A stretch of DNA of 64,000 nucleotides from an uncultured Clostridia bacterium (GTDB lineage: Bacteria > Bacillota > Clostridia > Saccharofermentanales > Saccharofermentanaceae): the NCBI GenBank assembly GCA_946407705.1, contig CAMJPC010000001.1, forward strand, positions 62,001 through 126,000, given 5' to 3'. The first letter of the stretch is position 1. Every line of letters begins with the position of its first letter. The notes beneath the pieces were generated by a model, which worked only from the letters and a program-made list of their open reading frames with translations, was not told the DNA's origin and searched no databases. The position numbers were made by a program, and so were the translations under genes. Of the stretch, positions 26,251 to 35,351 are shown one piece after another.

Positions 26251-28053
26251 TCATCCTTTTCTGGAATAGTCTGTTCCGTCAAACGACTCATACAGGCTGA
26301 TGATCTCATCCTTCATGGAAATAAAGATCTTCGCAAGGTGCGGATCGAAATGTGAGCCCCTCTCGTCATGTATGATCTTGAAAGCGTCTTCATAAGACAT
26401 GGGCTCTTTGTAGTATCTCTGGCTTACGAGAGCATCGAAAACGTCTACCAGCGCCATTATCCTTGCCTCGAACGGGATCGTCTCACCGCGCAGACGCTCG
26501 GGATATCCGCTTCCGTCATACTTCTCGTGGTGATAGTGAGCTACGTTAGTTGCTACTCTTACGAACTCCTTATCATCAACGTCCGCAAGGACCTTGCTCA
26601 CGATCTGGGCACCCTTTTCGGCATGCGTCTTCATCTCATCGTATTCCCACGGCTTGAGGCCTGTAGTCTTCTTGAGGATGGAATCGGATACGCCTATCTT
26701 TCCGAGGTCGTGGAGAGGTGCGGAGTTGACTACGGCATCCCAGTAGTTTTCTGACTGGTTGTAATCGGGAAGCGTCCTCAGATGCTCAACGAACGTAGCA
26801 CAGCATGCCGTTGTCCTGTTGATGTGACCGCCTGTGGAGTTGTCTCGGGATTCGATCATGGCTGCCATGCCGAGGATTGTGGAACTCTGGAGCGACTTAA
26901 GTTTCTTTGCCTGCTTGTCTGCTTCACGCTGGAGTCTTTCACCCTTGAAGCTGAGCTGCTCGATCTTGGCCTGCTGATCGGTATCATCAACCATCTCAAC
27001 GAGATAGCCGAGGATACGGCGTCTGTTGCCGAAATGGATGAAGCTGAGCTCGGTATTGAGATGCTTTCTCTCCTCAGGGCTACGGTCGTTGATGACTACG
27101 TCGTCTTTAATATATTTCTTGGTGAAACCGTCTCTGCCGGCATACATCGCGGTATCATGCATCCACTTGAGGATGCCCTTCAGTGCGTAGTTCTCGGCAT
27201 TGAGCCTGGTATCGATCGTTGCGTTGGTCAGTTCCGGGAAGAACTTATATGCGGCGTTATTGCATCCGACGAAATTGTAATTCCTGTCAAATACCATATA
27301 GGCATAGTTGTTTACTTCCTCCACCTTCTCCTGAACGCTCAGCGTTACGTCGTAAAGCGACATGCGGGTCGACGAGTAGTTGAGCATGATGGAGCAGCCG
27401 AGATAGAAGAACGGCAGGAGCTCGTATCTAAGGTTGATGATGAGCTCGGTCATGTAGACGACAAAGACGAGGAACATCATTCCGACGAACAGGATCATCG
27501 TCCTGAATGAAGCCTTGCGCCTGCCAGTATAGGTAAGGACGGTAAAGAAGATCGAGAGGAACATCTCGACCGCCAGGATTATGAACCTGACATAATAGAA
27601 AGGTCCCGGAGTCGTGATGAGTGTTCCCGGAGGCCCCGGATCGAAAACAGCTTCACTGTAATAGAACGTGAACTTCTCGCTCATCATTATCATGACATAC
27701 AGCACTATATTGAAGAACGCCATCGTAAAGACAAACCAGTCAGGGATCTTGGATTTGCTGAAATCGACAAGCTTCAGCATTACAATGTACGGAAGGAAAA
27801 TACCTCCCAAATACCCGAGGGAATTGGCTATAAACGCAGCATCAGGGGTTCTGGCGATAGCGAAAAAGTAATAGCCGATGTTGCTTATGAGCAATATGAC
27901 CGCCAAAAGGATCTCAAGGAGATTGTTGCCACGCGTTGAGTGATAAACGAGCAAAGCCAAGCTAAACATGCTCAGCACAACGATTACACCCAGTATGTTG
28001 ATATAAATTGTAGCCATAACAACCCCAGTGATAGTTATCCTATCTTTGTTCAT
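26251..28053 (-). CDS. Seven-helix membrane protein with PAS-like and HD-GYP domains
   Basis: 600 residues. The first 230 form seven membrane helices like the N-terminal sensor of some histidine kinases; a PAS-like region follows (YAYMVFDRNYNFVGCNNAAYKFF in part), then a short coiled coil and an HD-GYP domain at about 395-590. Key motifs are HDLGKIG, HHEKYDGSGYP, and DVFDALVS, so metal binding and cyclic-dinucleotide hydrolysis (c-di-GMP to GMP) are plausible. GAGG precedes the ATG. It is a solo regulator, divergent from birA. Confidence 0.88.
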   Translation of the reverse strand: MNKDRITITGVVMATIYINILGVIVVLSMFSLALLVYHSTRGNNLLEILLAVILLISNIGYYFFAIARTPDAAFIANSLGYLGGIFLPYIVMLKLVDFSKSKIPDWFVFTMAFFNIVLYVMIMMSEKFTFYYSEAVFDPGPPGTLITTPGPFYYVRFIILAVEMFLSIFFTVLTYTGRRKASFRTMILFVGMMFLVFVVYMTELIINLRYELLPFFYLGCSIMLNYSSTRMSLYDVTLSVQEKVEEVNNYAYMVFDRNYNFVGCNNAAYKFFPELTNATIDTRLNAENYALKGILKWMHDTAMYAGRDGFTKKYIKDDVVINDRSPEERKHLNTELSFIHFGNRRRILGYLVEMVDDTDQQAKIEQLSFKGERLQREADKQAKKLKSLQSSTILGMAAMIESRDNSTGGHINRTTACCATFVEHLRTLPDYNQSENYWDAVVNSAPLHDLGKIGVSDSILKKTTGLKPWEYDEMKTHAEKGAQIVSKVLADVDDKEFVRVATNVAHYHHEKYDGSGYPERLRGETIPFEARIMALVDVFDALVSQRYYKEPMSYEDAFKIIHDERGSHFDPHLAKIFISMKDEIISLYESFDGTDYSRKG

Positions 28054-28137
28054 TTTACCTCATTTTAATGGTTTTATGTGTATAAATTTGTGCTATTGTT
28101 TTAAAGACTGTTAAAGAAAGGATTGAGGAATTATTAA

Positions 28138-29148
28138 ATGACGTCAGTAAAGGACAGATTCTTATCCATGCTCATCAAGAGCAGCGATTACATTTCCGGC
28201 GAGTCCGCGAGCAAAGCGCTGGGAGTATCCCGTGCCGCCGTCAATTCCGCCGTCATGACCCTTAGAAAAGAGGGTTACGGTATCGATTCCTCCACAAACC
28301 GCGGTTATCTGCTCACTTCCCGCCCCGACCGCATCAGCCAGGGCGATATCGGAGCTTTTCTGCCCGACGAGCGCGTTTCTGACGTAACAGTCCTCCCTGT
28401 CGTCGATTCCACAAACACATACTGCAAGGATCTTGCCCGTAAAGGCGCGCCCGAAGGCACCGTAGTCATCTCAGACTGCCAGACCGGCGGAAAGGGCCGC
28501 CGCGGAAGGAGTTTTTCCTCTCCGGCAGGCGTTGGCATATATCTTTCCTACCTGATGCGCCCTTCTACAGGAATCGACAGGATCAGCGAGATCACCTGCT
28601 GGGCATCTGTAGCCGTTTGCAAAGCCATAAAGGATTGCTACGGACTGGATACGCAGATCAAATGGGTAAACGACGTTCTCATGAACCGGATGAAGATATG
28701 CGGGATCCTTACGGAAGCATCAGTTGAAGCCGAAAGCGGAACCATCGACAGCCTGATAATCGGGATCGGCATAAACGTAAACGAGAAACGGTCAGATTTT
28801 GCAGAAGAGCTTAAAGACATTGCCTCTTCAATATCGATCGAGAACGGCGGCAAGATCTTCATGCGCTCGGAACTTGCAGCAGCACTTATCAAGAATCTTG
28901 ACGCACTCGTATCCGGATGGCCTGATCATCATGCCGATTATCTTGAAGCTTACCGTTCATTTTGCATCACTCCGAATAACCGCATAGCAACCTATGCCAC
29001 CATGGCCGGTGACTCGGAAGCCCGTATGGGCGAAGCTCTTTCCATAACTGACGATTTCTCTTTGGAAGTCAGATACGACGGTTCGGATGAGACAACCTGC
29101 CTTAAGAGCGGCGAAGTCAGCGTCCGCGGACTCTACGGCTACACCTGA
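28138..29148 (+). CDS. birA: Bifunctional biotin-protein ligase and repressor BirA
   Basis: 336 residues. N-terminal winged helix (SGESASKALGVSRAAVNSAV) for DNA binding, central ligase domain with the biotinyl-AMP loop GGKGRRGRSFSSP at about residues 120-132, then KWVNDVLMNRMKICGIL and a C-terminal SH3-like domain. It attaches biotin to acyl-CoA carboxylases and may repress biotin genes. A GAGG site is 12 bases upstream. It ends against comEA with no gap. Confidence 0.95.
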   Translation: MTSVKDRFLSMLIKSSDYISGESASKALGVSRAAVNSAVMTLRKEGYGIDSSTNRGYLLTSRPDRISQGDIGAFLPDERVSDVTVLPVVDSTNTYCKDLARKGAPEGTVVISDCQTGGKGRRGRSFSSPAGVGIYLSYLMRPSTGIDRISEITCWASVAVCKAIKDCYGLDTQIKWVNDVLMNRMKICGILTEASVEAESGTIDSLIIGIGINVNEKRSDFAEELKDIASSISIENGGKIFMRSELAAALIKNLDALVSGWPDHHADYLEAYRSFCITPNNRIATYATMAGDSEARMGEALSITDDFSLEVRYDGSDETTCLKSGEVSVRGLYGYT

Positions 29149-29859
29149 TCAGACGGTAATGAAATTCCTTACCCTTTCGAATTTGGAGTCACCTATTCCG
29201 GTGACCTTCTTTAAGTCCTCAGTCTTTTTGAAAGGCGTCTTGCTCCGGTAGTCGATTATCGCCTGGGCAGTCGCGTCTCCGATCCCGGGAAGCGTCTTTA
29301 GCGCAGCCTTATCGGCCGTGTTGATGTTAACTTTGGCCTGGGACTTGGTTCCCTGCGCCTCCTCTCCTGCGCCCCAGATGAAAGTCCCCTTCCCGCGGAT
29401 GACGCCCGTTCCGTCCGATCTGTCGTTTTCAACTTCCTTGACCGTAGGAATGTAGAACGACATATTGCTGTTGATCTCATATACCAGATTCAGGCTGGTA
29501 ACAGCAGCGTCCTCCGTAAATCCTCCGGCCTTCTCCACAGCTTCATTGAGAATCGTCCCTGCAGCAACGTTATAGACTCCCGGATTCTTTACTGCCCCGC
29601 AAATATAGACCTGAACGGTCTGTGCCAAGGCAGCTGAAGCAGAGCTTTCCGCGGATGTCGGGGTCGTTTGTAGCTTCGTTTCGGCAGGGATGGTCGTCTC
29701 AGCTGCCGTTACAACTGCTTCGCTCCCTCCCCTGACCGTCCTGATGTAAAAATCAGCATTTCCCTTCAGGACGATCTTGTAAACGAAAGCAAACCCCGCT
29801 ATCAGCATGAATGCCGCAGGATAAAAAAATGGTTTCAGTTTTTTGATGTTGATAGACAT
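29149..29859 (-). CDS. comEA: Competence DNA-binding protein ComEA
   Basis: Membrane-anchored receptor that binds double-stranded DNA outside the cell in transformation. 236 residues: one N-terminal helix (PAAFMLIAGFAFVYKIVL), a Ser/Thr/Ala linker, an SLBB domain from about residue 85 (VYICGAVKNPGVYNVAAGT), and a C-terminal helix-hairpin-helix pair (NINTADKAALKTLPGIGDATAQAIIDYR). No ribosome site precedes the ATG; an extended -10 abuts it. comEC is not adjacent. The phased repeats shared with recA lie just upstream. Confidence 0.93.
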   Translation of the reverse strand: MSINIKKLKPFFYPAAFMLIAGFAFVYKIVLKGNADFYIRTVRGGSEAVVTAAETTIPAETKLQTTPTSAESSASAALAQTVQVYICGAVKNPGVYNVAAGTILNEAVEKAGGFTEDAAVTSLNLVYEINSNMSFYIPTVKEVENDRSDGTGVIRGKGTFIWGAGEEAQGTKSQAKVNINTADKAALKTLPGIGDATAQAIIDYRSKTPFKKTEDLKKVTGIGDSKFERVRNFITV

Positions 29860-29865
29860 GCCAAA

Positions 29866-29874
29866 AGCATATCA
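29866..29874 (-). promoter_or_regulatory. Extended -10 of comEA, placed for a leaderless transcript
   Basis: The minus strand reads TGATATGCT; the hexamer ends 6 bases before the comEA ATG. There is no recognisable -35, and the phased repeats occupy the region just upstream, as expected of an activator-dependent promoter. Confidence 0.5.
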
Positions 29875-29893
29875 CGGGAAAGGGCCTTATTTT

Positions 29894-29936
29894 ACCGACA
29901 AATACCGACAAAAACCGACAATATGAACATCGGTTC
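29894..29936 (-). promoter_or_regulatory. Phased TTTGTCGGT repeats with SOS-like palindrome upstream of comEA
   Basis: Three ACCGACAA(A/T) units at 29894-29902, 29904-29912 and 29914-29922 with a 10-bp period, then GAACATCGGTTC (29925-29936), a GAAC-N4-GTTC palindrome. The same combination lies upstream of recA. The palindrome overlaps the stop codon of the upstream gene. Confidence 0.6.
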
Positions 29937-30147
29937 AGTATATGGTCGGGATCTTTATCTGCCCGGTAATTCCGTACTTCTTACGGAATTCTTCAAGGTC
30001 TCCCGGAGCTTTGATCAGCATCACATCCTCGAAAACTCCGGTATGGCGGTTTTTGAAACCTGCCACCTTTTCGCCCGTGCAAATAGAGGACCTTATTACA
30101 GGTTCCCATTCATCAGGTGAATACTCACGGGTTTTCTTGCCAAACAT
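29935..30147 (-). CDS. Small hypothetical protein
   Basis: 70 residues, cytosolic, no family name known to me. It contains EWEPVIRSSICTGEKVAGFK and ends KIPTIY. It is likely real: it sits 12 bases after rsfS on the same strand, has a compact ordered composition and a conserved-looking core. The frame extends two codons to a TTG; I take ATG 30145-30147. No clear ribosome site is present. Confidence 0.6.
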   Translation of the reverse strand: MFGKKTREYSPDEWEPVIRSSICTGEKVAGFKNRHTGVFEDVMLIKAPGDLEEFRKKYGITGQIKIPTIY

Positions 30148-30159
30148 GGGCAATAAGGA

Positions 30160-30498
30160 TTATTCGGCTTTACCCTTCTTTTCCCAAAGGGTGGAGATAT
30201 CGTAATTAGCGCGTTCCTCAGGATGGAAGATATGTACGACTACATCCTTGAGGTCAATGAGGATCCAGCGGTCACCCGACCTGCCTTCGATGTGATCTAC
30301 CATGATTCCGCAGTCATTCTTGAGTACGTACTCGACCTCGTCGGCAAGAGCCTTGATCTGCGTTGTCGAATTACCGCTGCAGATAACGAAATAATCAGCG
30401 AGCGTTGTTTTGCCCGTGACATCTATGGTCTCGATATCGATACCCTTCTTTGAATCCAGAATCTCTACGATCTTGTCGGCAAGTTCTTTGCTTTCCAT
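30160..30498 (-). CDS. rsfS: Ribosomal silencing factor RsfS
   Basis: Binds ribosomal protein L14 and blocks subunit joining under starvation. 112 residues with family motifs TTLADYFVICSGNSTTQIKA, HIEGRSGDRWILIDLKDVVVH and HIFHPEERANYDI broken across the domain. AAGGAG precedes the ATG. As in other Firmicutes it follows nadD-yqeK, here a fused gene. Confidence 0.95.
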   Translation of the reverse strand: MESKELADKIVEILDSKKGIDIETIDVTGKTTLADYFVICSGNSTTQIKALADEVEYVLKNDCGIMVDHIEGRSGDRWILIDLKDVVVHIFHPEERANYDISTLWEKKGKAE

Positions 30499-30542
30499 CT
30501 GTATCTCCTTGAATGATAATCGGGCTTTGCCCGTCTTTAGTA

Positions 30543-31775
30543 TTATTTAATCCCTAAATCACGAAGCATGTCAACAGTTGACGGATGCGTCGGTCTTTCC
30601 TGTCTGTCGAATTTCGCCTTGATGGCAAGGGCCGTCATGCGGGTTGCTTCATCAAGATCCGTCTGCGCGGCTTTCCTGATCGGCTCAAGATCCATGTAAG
30701 TCCTGGCAGGTTCTATCTTATCGGCAAGATAGACAATCTTCTCCAGTGTGGACATGTTGCCTCTTCCGGTCGTGTGGTAGCAGATCGCGTCAAGGATCTC
30801 CCTGTCCTTCTCACCGAAACCGTCACGTGCGAAAACCGCGCCCGCAGGCGAATGAAGGAGTTTCTTCTCGGTGAACAGGTCACCGCAGTAATCCGCCGCC
30901 ATCTCTCGCTGGCTGTCGATATCAAGTTCCTTCGCGCAGTCATGGAGCGCGCCTGCGATAAGAGCCTTATCGGGATCCGCACCGAACCTTACGGCTAGTT
31001 CAGCTGAAAGATATCCGACGTTCAATGTGTGAAGTAACCTTTTCTCGCCGAGGTAGGGATACATCCATACGGCGCTCTCGAAAAACTTCGTCTTCGCTTC
31101 ATTGCTGACGCCTTTAAGCCTGGTCCTCTCCGTATAGAGTTCGTGAGTTGCTATGAATTCTCTGGCAGCTTCGGGAACCTGTGAGAAATCGCCGGACTTC
31201 AGTATCTCAGATGAAGCACAATCAACACCGTTGAGCCTGAACGTCTCAACTTCCCCTCCGAGGTTCTCCCTGATCGAATCCGCTGCCTTGTAAACGTCGA
31301 CCTTGTCTCCGGGTCTTTCGGCAGCCAAAAGCGTCGCATGACGGAGGATCGCTTCGGGCTTGAACCAATTCTCGAAGGTTCCTAAAGTATCTGAACCCAT
31401 TATCCAGTAGTATTCATGCGGGCCTTCAGCCTTTTTCTTCTTGATGCCCTGCTCAATGAGGAATTCGGTCATGAATTCGGGATCCGTCATGATCTCGAGG
31501 GTCATGTACGTATAGCTGATACCCTTGATACCGAATTCGGCGTCACATACATAGACATCCTTAAGGCCTTTTGCGACAAGCTCGTCGCGGACGCTCTTAG
31601 TCATGTAGTAACGGTACGGCGCAGGAAGCGTCATAGTATCAAGCTTGAATGAATTCTTTACTGTCGGTACGAATATGGCGCAGTCAATAAAACCCGAAGC
31701 CAGGGCGTCCCTGACAAGAGCTATGTGACCGTTATGAATCGGATCGAACGATCCGCCGTATATGCCTATTCTCAT
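30543..31775 (-). CDS. nadD: NadD-YqeK fusion: nicotinate-nucleotide adenylyltransferase plus HD hydrolase
   Basis: 410 residues joining two usually separate neighbours. Residues 1-205 are NadD (GGSFDPIHNGHIAL nucleotidyl-transfer motif, ASSEILKSGD) which adenylates nicotinate mononucleotide in NAD synthesis. Residues 220-410 are a YqeK-type HD domain (RLLHTLNVGYLSAELA, ALHDCAKEL, HSPAGAVFARDGFG, ADKIEPARTY), a family that hydrolyses diadenosine tetraphosphate. No stop or frameshift separates them. The ATG overlaps the purD stop (ATGA). Confidence 0.93.
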   Translation of the reverse strand: MRIGIYGGSFDPIHNGHIALVRDALASGFIDCAIFVPTVKNSFKLDTMTLPAPYRYYMTKSVRDELVAKGLKDVYVCDAEFGIKGISYTYMTLEIMTDPEFMTEFLIEQGIKKKKAEGPHEYYWIMGSDTLGTFENWFKPEAILRHATLLAAERPGDKVDVYKAADSIRENLGGEVETFRLNGVDCASSEILKSGDFSQVPEAAREFIATHELYTERTRLKGVSNEAKTKFFESAVWMYPYLGEKRLLHTLNVGYLSAELAVRFGADPDKALIAGALHDCAKELDIDSQREMAADYCGDLFTEKKLLHSPAGAVFARDGFGEKDREILDAICYHTTGRGNMSTLEKIVYLADKIEPARTYMDLEPIRKAAQTDLDEATRMTALAIKAKFDRQERPTHPSTVDMLRDLGIK

Positions 31776-33034
31776 TTATTGCCCAGAGTACGTCCGATGT
31801 CGTGTCTGAAATGCATGTTCTTGAAAGAGATCTTAGCTACGCCCTCGTATGCGGAATCGATGGCCTCGTCAGAAGTCTTTCCCTCACCGTAAACGCAGAG
31901 AACGCGTCCGCCGCTGGTAACGAGCTTGCCGTCACCGGTAAGCTTGGTGCCTGCCTGGAAAACAAGGTGGCCGCATTCCTTGATGCCTGTGATCTCAAAG
32001 CCCTTCTCATAGCTCAGAGGATATCCGCCGGAAGCCATTACGACTACGCAGGAGCAGCAGTCTTTCCACTTGATGTCGACTTTATCAAGATTGCCGTCGA
32101 TGCATGCGTCGATGATATCCATGAAATCTGTCTCGAGTCTGGGCAGGATAGCCTGTGCCTCGGGATCACCGAATCTGCAGTTGTACTCGACGACCTTGGG
32201 TCCCTCGGGTGTAAGCATGAGACCGAAATAGATAACGCCCTTGAAAGGTCTTCCTTCAGCGATGAGAGCCTTCATGGTAGGCTCAACGATCTCATCGTAG
32301 ATCCTCTTGTTGTCAGCATCCGTAAGATCGGCACCGGGTGTGACTGCACCCATTCCGCCTGTGTTGAGGCCTTCGTCGTGGTCGTTTGCCCTCTTGTGGT
32401 CGCGTGATGAGATCATGGGAACACATGTCTTGCCGTCGGCAAATGCCAGGAGTGTCATCTCCGGACCTGTCATGAACTCTTCGATTACTACGGTGTTGCC
32501 CGCAGAACCGAACTTGTGGTCAGACATCATCTCGTGAACGGCGACCTTGGCGTCTTCGATGGTCTGGGCAATGATTACGCCCTTACCGAGAGCAAGACCG
32601 TCTGCCTTGATGACGATAGGAGCCTTCTGTGTATCGAGATATTCGATGGCCTTTGCCTCATCATCGAAAAGCTCATATTTGGCCGTGGGAATGTTGTACT
32701 TCTTCATGAGTCCCTTGGAGAAAGCCTTGGAACCCTCAATGATCGCTGCATTTGCATTAGGTCCGAAAGCGCGGAGGCCGGCAGCCTGCATCTTATCTAC
32801 CATACCGAGTACGAGCGGATCGTCAGGTGCAACGAATACCAGGTCAAATTTCTCGGATTTGGCATACTCGACCATTGCGTCAACGTCAGTAGCACCGATA
32901 TTCTTGCAGGTAGCGATCTCGGCGATTCCGCCGTTACCGGGAGCGCAGTAAAGCTCCGTAACCTTGGGACTCTTCTTAAGAGCAGTGCAGATCGCATGTT
33001 CTCTTCCGCCGCCGCCGACAACCAATACCTTCAT
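31772..33034 (-). CDS. purD: Phosphoribosylamine--glycine ligase
   Basis: ATP-grasp enzyme of purine synthesis making glycinamide ribonucleotide. The protein starts MKVLVVGGGGREHAI, with GGAGG seven bases upstream; the open frame runs 14 codons further but lacks support. Motifs are KADGLALGKGV, GPEMTLLAFADG, TGGMGAVTPG and EYNCRFGDPEAQ. No other pur genes adjoin it; it is coupled to nadD-yqeK. Confidence 0.96.
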   Translation of the reverse strand: MKVLVVGGGGREHAICTALKKSPKVTELYCAPGNGGIAEIATCKNIGATDVDAMVEYAKSEKFDLVFVAPDDPLVLGMVDKMQAAGLRAFGPNANAAIIEGSKAFSKGLMKKYNIPTAKYELFDDEAKAIEYLDTQKAPIVIKADGLALGKGVIIAQTIEDAKVAVHEMMSDHKFGSAGNTVVIEEFMTGPEMTLLAFADGKTCVPMISSRDHKRANDHDEGLNTGGMGAVTPGADLTDADNKRIYDEIVEPTMKALIAEGRPFKGVIYFGLMLTPEGPKVVEYNCRFGDPEAQAILPRLETDFMDIIDACIDGNLDKVDIKWKDCCSCVVVMASGGYPLSYEKGFEITGIKECGHLVFQAGTKLTGDGKLVTSGGRVLCVYGEGKTSDEAIDSAYEGVAKISFKNMHFRHDIGRTLGNK

Positions 33035-33072
33035 AACAGATCCTCCGATCAGTTGGATTAACAACAAAATTC

Positions 33073-33088
33073 GCACGGAAATCCGTGC
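33073..33088 (-). terminator. Hairpin after the GNAT gene
   Basis: A 7-bp perfect stem GCACGGA/TCCGTGC followed on the minus strand by GAATTTTGTTG. The T-run is short, so it may be a weak terminator before purD. Confidence 0.5.
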
Positions 33089-33126
33089 TATAAAATCATA
33101 TCACAAATCAGGCGGATTATTAGGAC

Positions 33127-33600
33127 TTACAGCACGATTTCCATGCCGTATTTGAGAACCTTGAAGCCCATTGCCTCATAGAAGGCTTTTGCGCTGTCAT
33201 TGCCCTCCCAAACATTGAGCGTCATGTCGTAGCAGCCGTTATCCTTGGCAAATTGCTTCACGTGGGTGAAGATCTCGGTGCCGACATGCCTCCCGCGAGC
33301 AACCTCATCAACGCAGATATCGTCAAGATAAAGCGTTTTCACGGGCTGGAGAGAGTGTCCGTGCTTCTTTTCGAAGACGGAGAAACAATATCCGAGCATA
33401 GTCTCCGAATTAACGTCTTCGAAGCATACGAATACAGGAGTCTCATCGTCCTTTATGATGGCTGCGATCTCCTCATCCGTGTATTTCCTTAAGTCATGCA
33501 CGAAAAGATCAGGTCTTATGTCCGCGTGGACATTATTGACCTGATACAAAAGCCTGGCTATTTCGGGAATATCCTTTGTGACTGCCCTTCTGACGAACAT
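33127..33600 (-). CDS. GNAT-family N-acetyltransferase
   Basis: 157 residues, one acetyl-CoA-binding GNAT domain. The region LDDICVDEVARGRHVGTEIF at about residues 90-110 includes the R-G-x-x-x-G acetyl-CoA loop; NVWEGNDSAKAFYEAMGF is the usual C-terminal motif. The substrate is unknown. It begins four bases after the hom stop, so it may be cotranscribed. Confidence 0.85.
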   Translation of the reverse strand: MFVRRAVTKDIPEIARLLYQVNNVHADIRPDLFVHDLRKYTDEEIAAIIKDDETPVFVCFEDVNSETMLGYCFSVFEKKHGHSLQPVKTLYLDDICVDEVARGRHVGTEIFTHVKQFAKDNGCYDMTLNVWEGNDSAKAFYEAMGFKVLKYGMEIVL

Positions 33601-33603
33601 CGC

Positions 33604-34791
33604 TTACTTGAGGTAATGCATCCACTTCGCACCCGGGATTCCGGATACGAGAGGCTCGATGTCCTTGTGTGCGATCGACTTGACGATTACCGCGCCGCTC
33701 AAATACTCAACGTCATATTCGGCAAATGCAGTTACGGGAAGCTCGGGAGCCCTGACGACGATGGAAGCCTTGACGTTGTCAAATGAAGCGATGGCGTCGC
33801 CCTTGTCTTCCCAGAGTCTGGAATCAGGCATGACATTGCCTGCCGCAGCCTCGAGAATGTCGCCGCACACAGCGGAAGCAGTAGGAACCGCGCCTGCGCC
33901 CTGTCCATAATAGAGCGATTCTCCGAGAGCATTGCCCTCAACCATGATCGCATTGAAAACGCCTTCTACGGAAGCGATAAGGCTCTCACGGGATACATAG
34001 GTAGGAGCGACGTAAGCCGCGGGCTTTGAGCCTTCCCTGTTCTCGAAAAGAGCGATGAGCTTCAATTCACAATCGATATCGGATGCAAACTTAATGTCAT
34101 CCGTCGTGATCTCGGAAATACCCTGCGCATTGATCGTTGAAGGTGCCACATAAGTACCGTCAAGAGCGATCGTGGAAAGGATCGAGAGCTTTCTCTGAGC
34201 ATCGATGCCGTCGATGTCCGCAGCGGGATTTGCTTCAGCGAATCCGTTCTTCTGAGCCTGGGCAAGAGCCTCTTCAAAGCTGATACCTGCGACCTTCATC
34301 TGCGTAAGGATGTAGTTTGTCGTACCGTTAACGATACCTGCGATACGGACTACCTTGTTAGCTGCAAGGCATCTGTACAAAGGTCTTATGATCGGGATTC
34401 CGCCGCCGACCGCAGCCTCGAAAAGGTACTGGCATCCGTTCTCTTTGGCAAGCTTAAGAAGCTCGACGCCGTGAGTGGATACAAGTTCCTTGTTTGATGT
34501 AACTACGGTAATACCCGAGGAAAGCGCTCTCTTGGTATATTCGTAAGCTATCTTTGCGCCGCCGATCGTCTCGACTGCGATCTTGATGTCCTTGTCACCG
34601 AAAACTTCGTCAGCATCGTGTGTGACCCTGTCAGCATAGGGACTGTCAGGGAAATCCCTGAGGTCCAGGATACGCTTGACGTATATCTCCGTACCGGTGC
34701 GCAGAGCGATCTCTTTCGCGTTCATGTCGAGAACCTTGGCAGTTCCCGCTCCTACTACACCGAATCCAAGGATAGCAATATCCGTTCTCAT
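33604..34791 (-). CDS. hom: Homoserine dehydrogenase
   Basis: Reduces aspartate semialdehyde to homoserine for threonine and methionine. 395 residues from MRTDIAILGFGVVGAGTA, with GGAGG upstream; an extra 13 codons in frame are unlikely. Motifs are VTSNKELVSTHG, GTTNYILTQM and EANPAADIDGIDAQRKL. It is shorter than Firmicute enzymes with a complete C-terminal ACT domain, keeping only a short tail (IVVRAPELPVTAF), while an ACT protein is encoded just upstream. Confidence 0.94.
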   Translation of the reverse strand: MRTDIAILGFGVVGAGTAKVLDMNAKEIALRTGTEIYVKRILDLRDFPDSPYADRVTHDADEVFGDKDIKIAVETIGGAKIAYEYTKRALSSGITVVTSNKELVSTHGVELLKLAKENGCQYLFEAAVGGGIPIIRPLYRCLAANKVVRIAGIVNGTTNYILTQMKVAGISFEEALAQAQKNGFAEANPAADIDGIDAQRKLSILSTIALDGTYVAPSTINAQGISEITTDDIKFASDIDCELKLIALFENREGSKPAAYVAPTYVSRESLIASVEGVFNAIMVEGNALGESLYYGQGAGAVPTASAVCGDILEAAAGNVMPDSRLWEDKGDAIASFDNVKASIVVRAPELPVTAFAEYDVEYLSGAVIVKSIAHKDIEPLVSGIPGAKWMHYLK

Positions 34792-34805
34792 ATATGTACC
34801 TCCGT

Positions 34806-35252
34806 TTATTCCCTGCTTAATATCTCGCATTTTCTTACGCCGGCGAGTTTGGCGATATCCTTCATGATGTCATCGACTGTTCCGAACATCGAGACGGTCT
34901 CGATCGATATCGAAATATCCGCGAGTCCGTTGATCGGGATGTTCTGGTTGATTGTAAGGATATTTGCGTGTGAATCAGCGATTATGGTGATTATCGACGA
35001 CAAGATGCCCTGAAAATTCTCGACCGTTATAAGGAGTGTAACCTTCTTGCCCGAAGTCGCCTCATAGAAAGGCATTACGGAATCCTTATACTTGTAATAG
35101 GCGCTGCGCGAAAGGCCTGTCTTACGGACAGCCTCATTGACCGACACGGATTCGCCCGTGTTGAGACGCTGCTTGACTTCCATAACCTTTATGAAAACCT
35201 CGGGAAGCACTCTCCTGTCAACGAGATAATACTCGGGGATGTCCTGTTCCAT
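34806..35252 (-). CDS. ACT-domain regulator, PheB/UPF0735 type
   Basis: 148 residues: an N-terminal helix-turn-helix-like region (SVNEAVRKTGLSRSAYYKYK) and a C-terminal ACT domain (VTLLITVENFQGILSSIITI). ACT domains bind amino acids, so it probably senses threonine or a related product and regulates hom, 14 bases downstream. I choose ATG 35252 because GAGG lies six bases upstream; two earlier in-frame starts lack a site. The leader can form mutually exclusive hairpins. Confidence 0.85.
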   Translation of the reverse strand: MEQDIPEYYLVDRRVLPEVFIKVMEVKQRLNTGESVSVNEAVRKTGLSRSAYYKYKDSVMPFYEATSGKKVTLLITVENFQGILSSIITIIADSHANILTINQNIPINGLADISISIETVSMFGTVDDIMKDIAKLAGVRKCEILSRE

Positions 35253-35351
35253 TTCAAACCTCATTTTCTGCAGACAGTCCGTCAAGGGCGGACACTTGTA
35301 CGTGCCCGACAATATTAGCATGATATCGGCGTCTTTTCAACAAAAGAAATA

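Noticed and set aside
26782..27510. 242-codon plus-strand frame opposite the HD-GYP gene
   Set aside because: Antisense to an intact domain protein, no recognisable motifs.
35253..35321. Threonine T-box or riboswitch ahead of hom
   Set aside because: The leader is under 100 nt with no T-box consensus (no AGGGTGGNACCGCG-like antiterminator).
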